NCBI GenBank assembly: GCA_963799245.1
Contig: CAWCWN010000004.1
Coordinates: forward strand, 682,001-746,000
Source of the DNA: CAWCWN01 sp963799245
GTDB taxonomy: Bacteria > Chloroflexota > Ktedonobacteria > Ktedonobacterales > Ktedonobacteraceae
DNA length: 64,000 nt
Reading direction: 5' to 3'
Each line of letters opens with the position of its first letter. The first letter of the stretch is position 1. A program made the position numbers and the translations under genes. Below the pieces are notes generated by a model. The model did not search any database and had not been told where the DNA came from. It saw only the letters and a program-made list of their open reading frames with translations. Shown piece by piece: positions 59,660 through 64,000 of the stretch.

Positions 59660-59791
59660 ATGCCCTGTCTGGGTCTGCTTACCATTAATCGCTCTGCTGG
59701 GTGGTCCCCTGACCGTGTTGCTTTGCGCCTCCATTGTCGGGCTCTACTCGCTCTATTTGCTTGTTGCGCGCCCGGTTATACGCTCGCTATA
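59660..59791 (+). CDS. Possible small membrane protein with an apparent indel
   Basis: ATG 59660 starts MPCLGLL. One base later in another frame comes a clean hydrophobic helix (PLIALLGGPLTVLLCASIVG, then LYSLYLLVARPVIRSL and stop). Dropping one T near 59680 joins them into a 44-residue membrane protein. The gene directly follows the MraY homologue. Low certainty. Confidence 0.3.
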
Positions 59792-59817
59792 ACAATGAGG
59801 CGTTGACAGGTAAAGTA

Positions 59818-62800
59818 TTAGTCCAGGCCATACTTGCGGCAACACTGCGCGTAGGCATCTTCCAGCCGCTGCTCCGCCACGAGCGCGTCCACGGTCTCCT
59901 GCAGATACTTGCGCGCGGGATGCCCCAGGCGCTGATCAAGCGCCAGTGCATGGATCCAGTAGTCAAGTGCCGGGCTATACTGGCGCTGTAGTTGAGCGAG
60001 TACTCCCTGACGACGTAGAACCGCGCAGCGCTCGGCCGGCGTATCCAGCTCGACAGCGATGTCAGCGGCCCGCTGATAATAACGCGCAGCATCGCTATAG
60101 CGATGCTGCGCGCGATAGACATCGCCAAGGCCCCGCAGAGCCCGACCCTCAATCTGACGCGCCCCCTGCTCCTGCCCGATGACATGGGACTGTTCATAAG
60201 ACTCGTGGGCCTCCAGGTGGTCATTTTCGTCAAAGGCAATAGCCCCGAGCGCGTTCAGCACACGCGCCTGGTCAACCCGGTCACCCAGGTCGCTGAAAAT
60301 CGCCTGCGCCTCCGCATAAGAGCCGCGCGCAGAACTAAAATCGCGGCGCTCACGGGCAATATCCCCCATGGCGCGCAGGGACCAGGCCTCACCCCGGCGA
60401 ATATTCTGCTCGCGGAAAATAGTAATGGCATCAGCGCATGCCCGCTCCGCGCTATCAAGCCTGCCCTGGTCGCTAAAGACCACTCCCTGATCGGCCAGAA
60501 CCCAGGCCTGGCCTGCCCGCAATCCGAGCGCGTTAAAGAGGCGCAGGGCCTCCTCGTAGTCAGTCAGGGCCTCATTGTATTTACCCAGGGCTTCATTTAT
60601 CGTGCCACGGTCGCGTAGTGTCCACGCACATCCCTCGTCACTGTGCTGGCCGCGAAAGCTGTTAAGGGCGACGTTAAAATGGCCCAGGGCCTCATAGTAG
60701 CGCCCATAGCCACGGCTCACTTCACCGATGACCATCTGCATCCAGGCCTCACCTTTTGCGTCGCCGGACTCGCGAAAAAGATGAATAGCCTCCTGGGCAT
60801 ATTCACCGGCCTGCTTGAACTGGCCTTCTTCGCGGCAGAGCATGGCCAGCTCATAAAGTGCCCACCCAGCCTCGTCACGCTCGTTTTGCTCGCGATGTAG
60901 TGCCAGGCTGCGAGTCAGGCAGCCTATCGCGACGGCATATTGACCGAGCTGGCGCAGGATAGCTCCAAGACAACACTGTATCTCCCCCTCACCGGTCTTA
61001 TCTCCCAGGCGCAGCGCATGTACCTCCGCCCGGCGCAACATATTCAGGAGAGCCAGCGCATGCCCGCGCCCGCCCATGGCCCACGAGGCTCGCACGGCCA
61101 GGCGCACGGCTTCCTGCAGGTCCTGCGGCTCCCCGGCGCCCTCCAGGTGCTCGTACGCAACAAGCCATTCTTCAGGACTTGGCTGCGGCTGATTGCCATA
61201 ATAGGCCGCGATTACACGGTGCACACGGCGGCGCTCCTGCAGTGGTAAATACAGGAGAGCGAAGTTACGCACCTGGGGATGAATGGTATATACACGACCA
61301 TCAAACTGGATAAAAGATGCCTGGACAAGTTCATCGCGCGCGGCCCGCCAGTTTTGCACCAGTTCCGCCGGGACGGCACCTTCATCATGCGTAGATACGA
61401 CCGTCCCGGCGGAATCAGCTTCCCCATACGGACGTTCCAGGCGCACCAGGTCATGAGTTGAGGCCATTTTTTCGCAGGCAACAAGCATGCTGATCTGCTC
61501 ACGACTAAAAGGCAGCTTAAAGGCCGCGAGATATGAAAGCAGTAAACGGGCTAGCGGGGACAAGCGTCGATACGCAACATCAAGCACGGCCGAAATGCCC
61601 GCGAGCTGCGTCTCACGCAGTTCGTCACGCACTTCCGCCAGGGAGCGGGTCGCCGCCTCGGGCGTATAGACTCTGCCTTCAATTACACGCGCCGCTCCAA
61701 AAATCAGTTCCGCTCCCAGGGGATAGCCATCCAGTAACGTACAGATCTCACGTAAAATGTCCTGCTGCTGAGGGTCATCAAGATGAATACGCTGATCCAG
61801 GCCACTTTCTGCGGCCAGGTCGGTGAAAAGTTTCAACAGGTCCGCATCGGTCATTTTGCCAACGCCAAATTCGAACCAGCGGCTGGACGCACCTTCCAGT
61901 ACGGTGATACTGGCAGGATTAGAACGCGAAGAGACAAGCACAACCACCGCCTCTGGCAGCGCTGAGAGAAAGCGCTGCCAGAGTTCCATTTGTACGTGAT
62001 CCTTTACTTCTTCGAAGTTATCCAGGAGCAGTAAACACGGCAGTTCCCGGCTAGCGCGCGCGCGCAGGACATTCAGCACGACCTCCTGGTGATAACTTAC
62101 ATCAGCGGGGTGAATCGCCTTCGTCGCGATATGCAGTTGATGCGCGATATCAATCAATGCCTCGCTAAATACCTTGTCACCCTGCAGAGATAAACCCAGT
62201 ACGCCGCCAGAAAACAACTCGCGATTGCGCCTTACAGCCTCGAAGGCCAGTGCGCTCTTGCCGATTCCCGCCGGGCCGCTTAAAGCAATATGGTGGGTCC
62301 CGTGACGCAGCCTGAATTGACCCTGTGAGGCCTGATTTTGTTCTTCGCCGCGTGCAGCCGCAAGCAAAAGTGCGCTCAAATCTCGCAGTTCCTGTTCGCG
62401 CCCAACAAATGTATGTGCGGCGCCCAGGTGGGCCAGAGGATGATCGTGTTCCTCCGGTGCATCGCGACCGGCCAGCAGCGCAACAGGCCCCTCCTGTCCC
62501 ACCCCCACATGGCGATAGAGCACCGGAATAAACCAGCCGTGGTGATTATGTTTGGGCAACATGGCGGAACGAGCACGCGAAAGCGCTTCCTCCAATGTAC
62601 GCCCCTGCCCCAGAGCCTCATAAAAATGGAACATAAAGGTGGGGCTCAGGTCGTCTTGCAAGGAAGAAGGCATAGCGACCACGGCAGGCACCTGCGCCAT
62701 CACCAGCGCAGTCGCCAGCGTCGCGTCAAAGGCGATACCACGCTGGTGATGGTGCAGATCTCCGCAGGTCAAGGTGGCGGTATCACAAGCTGAGAAAACA

Positions 62801-63735
62801 GCCAGGCGCACATCGCTACTGATAAACAGTTCGCGCAGAGATTCGGTATCAATATACCTGTTGCAGCCAGCATCATTACAAAAACACAGGTAGGTTTGAG
62901 CCTTGACCTTAAGCAGTGACGCATCACACATAGCGCACTTGCGCATATCAGGACCGTTTAGCTGTGCGCAGGCTTCATCGGGACACAGGCGCCCATAGGC
63001 CCCATGTCCATCGAAATGCACAACGTAACAGGGCAGCACGGTCTCGCTATCATCAAGGACTCCGGCCCCACCACGTGCGCTCAGATAGCTGACAAGCTCA
63101 TCAAATGTCACCTGCTCTATTCTATCCAGAAAAATCTGGCCTTTTTCAAGCAGCTCAGCCAGCGCCTGCTCCAGAGCCTCAAAACTACGCTGTGTCTCCA
63201 GGGGCACACAATCACTGGGTGATGCACTGATATAGAGCAAACGCAGAGGTGGATGAACGGGCAGCTCACAACCGCCAGGCCCCTCTGAATGCAAAAGGAC
63301 CCGCGTAAGAGTAAAGACGCCTGAAGCAAGCAGGAAATGTTCCCCATTATACAGGAGCTCCCAGGGATAGCGCACAAATTCATCACAGCCGGGGGCGAAG
63401 CTAAAGGTCAAAGCAACAGTGCCGCGCCGCCGCAGGGTGCGCTGAATGACGGCTCGCAACATAGCCTGCACCGATTGCTCGGATAACTCACGTCGACTCG
63501 TGCCGGGGATCTCAGAACCACATAGTGCTAAAAAAAGGCGCTGCCCAATCTGCCGCAGATCGCTATCGTTACCATCTAGCATGTTCAGTTTCTTCTGCAG
63601 AGCATTCAGCTGCCTGCTTGTGTAAGGGGGAACAAAGCTGCCGCTGACGGTACGCCCTGACCAGTTCTCTTTTACCTGCAATTCAAAGGTGCCATCCCCG
63701 CGGCTCTGAAAAAGGAGGTTTAGTGTTTCACCCAT
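59818..63735 (-). CDS. CHAT protease - zinc ribbon - STAND NTPase - TPR protein
   Basis: 1305 residues. The N-terminal CHAT (caspase-like) domain has the expected dyad: His in VVHFDGHGAYG (about 244) and Cys in LAVFSACDTA (about 317). Inserted between them at 251-291 is a Cys-rich zinc-ribbon-like block (CPDEAC ... CAMC ... CFCNDAGC). A STAND NTPase follows: FVGREQEL, P-loop SGPAGIGKSALAFEA (about 486-500), Walker B LPCLLLLDNFEEV, then a winged helix. The C-terminal 400 residues are TPR repeats (YAEAQAIFSDLGDRVDQARV type). The layout predicts ligand-triggered oligomerisation and proteolysis, as in bacterial conflict systems. No obvious cleaved partner gene lies beside it. Confidence 0.92.
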   Translation of the reverse strand: MGETLNLLFQSRGDGTFELQVKENWSGRTVSGSFVPPYTSRQLNALQKKLNMLDGNDSDLRQIGQRLFLALCGSEIPGTSRRELSEQSVQAMLRAVIQRTLRRRGTVALTFSFAPGCDEFVRYPWELLYNGEHFLLASGVFTLTRVLLHSEGPGGCELPVHPPLRLLYISASPSDCVPLETQRSFEALEQALAELLEKGQIFLDRIEQVTFDELVSYLSARGGAGVLDDSETVLPCYVVHFDGHGAYGRLCPDEACAQLNGPDMRKCAMCDASLLKVKAQTYLCFCNDAGCNRYIDTESLRELFISSDVRLAVFSACDTATLTCGDLHHHQRGIAFDATLATALVMAQVPAVVAMPSSLQDDLSPTFMFHFYEALGQGRTLEEALSRARSAMLPKHNHHGWFIPVLYRHVGVGQEGPVALLAGRDAPEEHDHPLAHLGAAHTFVGREQELRDLSALLLAAARGEEQNQASQGQFRLRHGTHHIALSGPAGIGKSALAFEAVRRNRELFSGGVLGLSLQGDKVFSEALIDIAHQLHIATKAIHPADVSYHQEVVLNVLRARASRELPCLLLLDNFEEVKDHVQMELWQRFLSALPEAVVVLVSSRSNPASITVLEGASSRWFEFGVGKMTDADLLKLFTDLAAESGLDQRIHLDDPQQQDILREICTLLDGYPLGAELIFGAARVIEGRVYTPEAATRSLAEVRDELRETQLAGISAVLDVAYRRLSPLARLLLSYLAAFKLPFSREQISMLVACEKMASTHDLVRLERPYGEADSAGTVVSTHDEGAVPAELVQNWRAARDELVQASFIQFDGRVYTIHPQVRNFALLYLPLQERRRVHRVIAAYYGNQPQPSPEEWLVAYEHLEGAGEPQDLQEAVRLAVRASWAMGGRGHALALLNMLRRAEVHALRLGDKTGEGEIQCCLGAILRQLGQYAVAIGCLTRSLALHREQNERDEAGWALYELAMLCREEGQFKQAGEYAQEAIHLFRESGDAKGEAWMQMVIGEVSRGYGRYYEALGHFNVALNSFRGQHSDEGCAWTLRDRGTINEALGKYNEALTDYEEALRLFNALGLRAGQAWVLADQGVVFSDQGRLDSAERACADAITIFREQNIRRGEAWSLRAMGDIARERRDFSSARGSYAEAQAIFSDLGDRVDQARVLNALGAIAFDENDHLEAHESYEQSHVIGQEQGARQIEGRALRGLGDVYRAQHRYSDAARYYQRAADIAVELDTPAERCAVLRRQGVLAQLQRQYSPALDYWIHALALDQRLGHPARKYLQETVDALVAEQRLEDAYAQCCRKYGLD

Positions 63736-63895
63736 GTGCCTGGCGTCTCTCGCATTCTGCTCGATTGCTGCATATTCCGCAAAAGTTGCATGTGCAATAA
63801 AACCATTTCTATCCTATTATATACTCCATCTCTTGTATAATTCAAACTCACGCCCTGCCGAAAGCAGCAGCACTTGAAATACAAGAGGCAAGGAG

Positions 63896-64000
63896 CTACT
63901 CGCCCCAGTACAGTTCCACCTTGCCAAAGCGCACGATATCTCCTACCTCGACGCCAGCTTCTTCCAGGGCCTTCGTAACTCCCAGTCTGGCCAGGTTTAC
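63896..64000 (-). CDS. obg: GTPase Obg/CgtA, C-terminal end (partial)
   Basis: The last 34 codons (RLGVTKALEEAGVEVGDIVR, FGKVELYWGE, stop) match the OCT domain at the end of Obg GTPases, which assist ribosome assembly. The rest lies beyond the window. It is transcribed toward the CHAT gene on the same strand, with 160 bp between. Confidence 0.8.
   Translation of the reverse strand, partial: VNLARLGVTKALEEAGVEVGDIVRFGKVELYWGE

Noticed and set aside
1..64000. tRNA or rRNA genes
   Set aside because: No cloverleaf or conserved rRNA segment was noticed by eye; a covariance-model scan would be needed to be sure.

Overview
The window looks like chromosome from a high-GC, spore-forming filamentous Chloroflexota of the Ktedonobacteria type. 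This is inferred from the family mix: many STAND NTPases, several large membrane histidine kinases, a Ser/Thr kinase with a PP2C phosphatase, GH57 and (alpha/alpha)6 glycosidases, a sigma/anti-sigma pair, a MurE without the DNPR motif, and dense transposon debris. There is no rRNA or tRNA to settle it.

Region 1 (1-17,300) is an accessory, defence-like and mobile-element graveyard. It opens with the 3' part of a pPIWI-RE Argonaute-like gene, facing a two-gene NTPase cluster. One member is an AAA protein with membrane and Ig-like parts and a frameshift. The other is a NACHT-type gene broken by an IS630 element, a 98-bp MITE-like insertion and a G-run frameshift. Next come an intact TnsD/TniQ gene and an intact family-B DNA polymerase gene, then relics: a dnaB fragment, a tnsA fragment fused to an IS630 remnant, an IS4-family element, and a second polB copy. 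That second copy is cut by what appears to be the end of a Tn7-like transposon (three 17-bp direct repeats with about 20-bp period, starting TGT).

Region 2 (17,300-37,740) is ordinary chromosome. It holds a membrane-anchored protein, sucCD, an acetoin-utilization-type deacetylase, a GNAT protein, a GAF/PAS adenylate cyclase, an SDR epimerase, a histidine kinase with its NarL-like regulator, and a small membrane protein. A carbohydrate group follows (GH57, glutamine amidotransferase, PP2C phosphatase, CAP lipoprotein, trehalase-like glycosidase).

Region 3 (37,740-52,070) holds ftsH (split by one extra base in a C10 run), tex, a sigma-70 factor, a Ser/Thr kinase, a CcdA-type transporter with a DUF2085 membrane protein, a divergent anti-sigma/ECF-sigma pair, a MarR-like regulator and a large histidine kinase.

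Region 4 (52,070-64,000) holds an amino-acid permease behind a very strong hairpin, two gene fragments, queuosine salvage (Qng1) next to murE, and an MraY homologue with a frameshift and a long soluble C-terminal extension. It ends with a 1305-residue CHAT-protease/STAND/TPR protein and the last codons of obg. Several single-base frameshifts lie in homopolymers in otherwise conserved genes, so some may be sequencing errors; the transposon-related breaks are real structural events.
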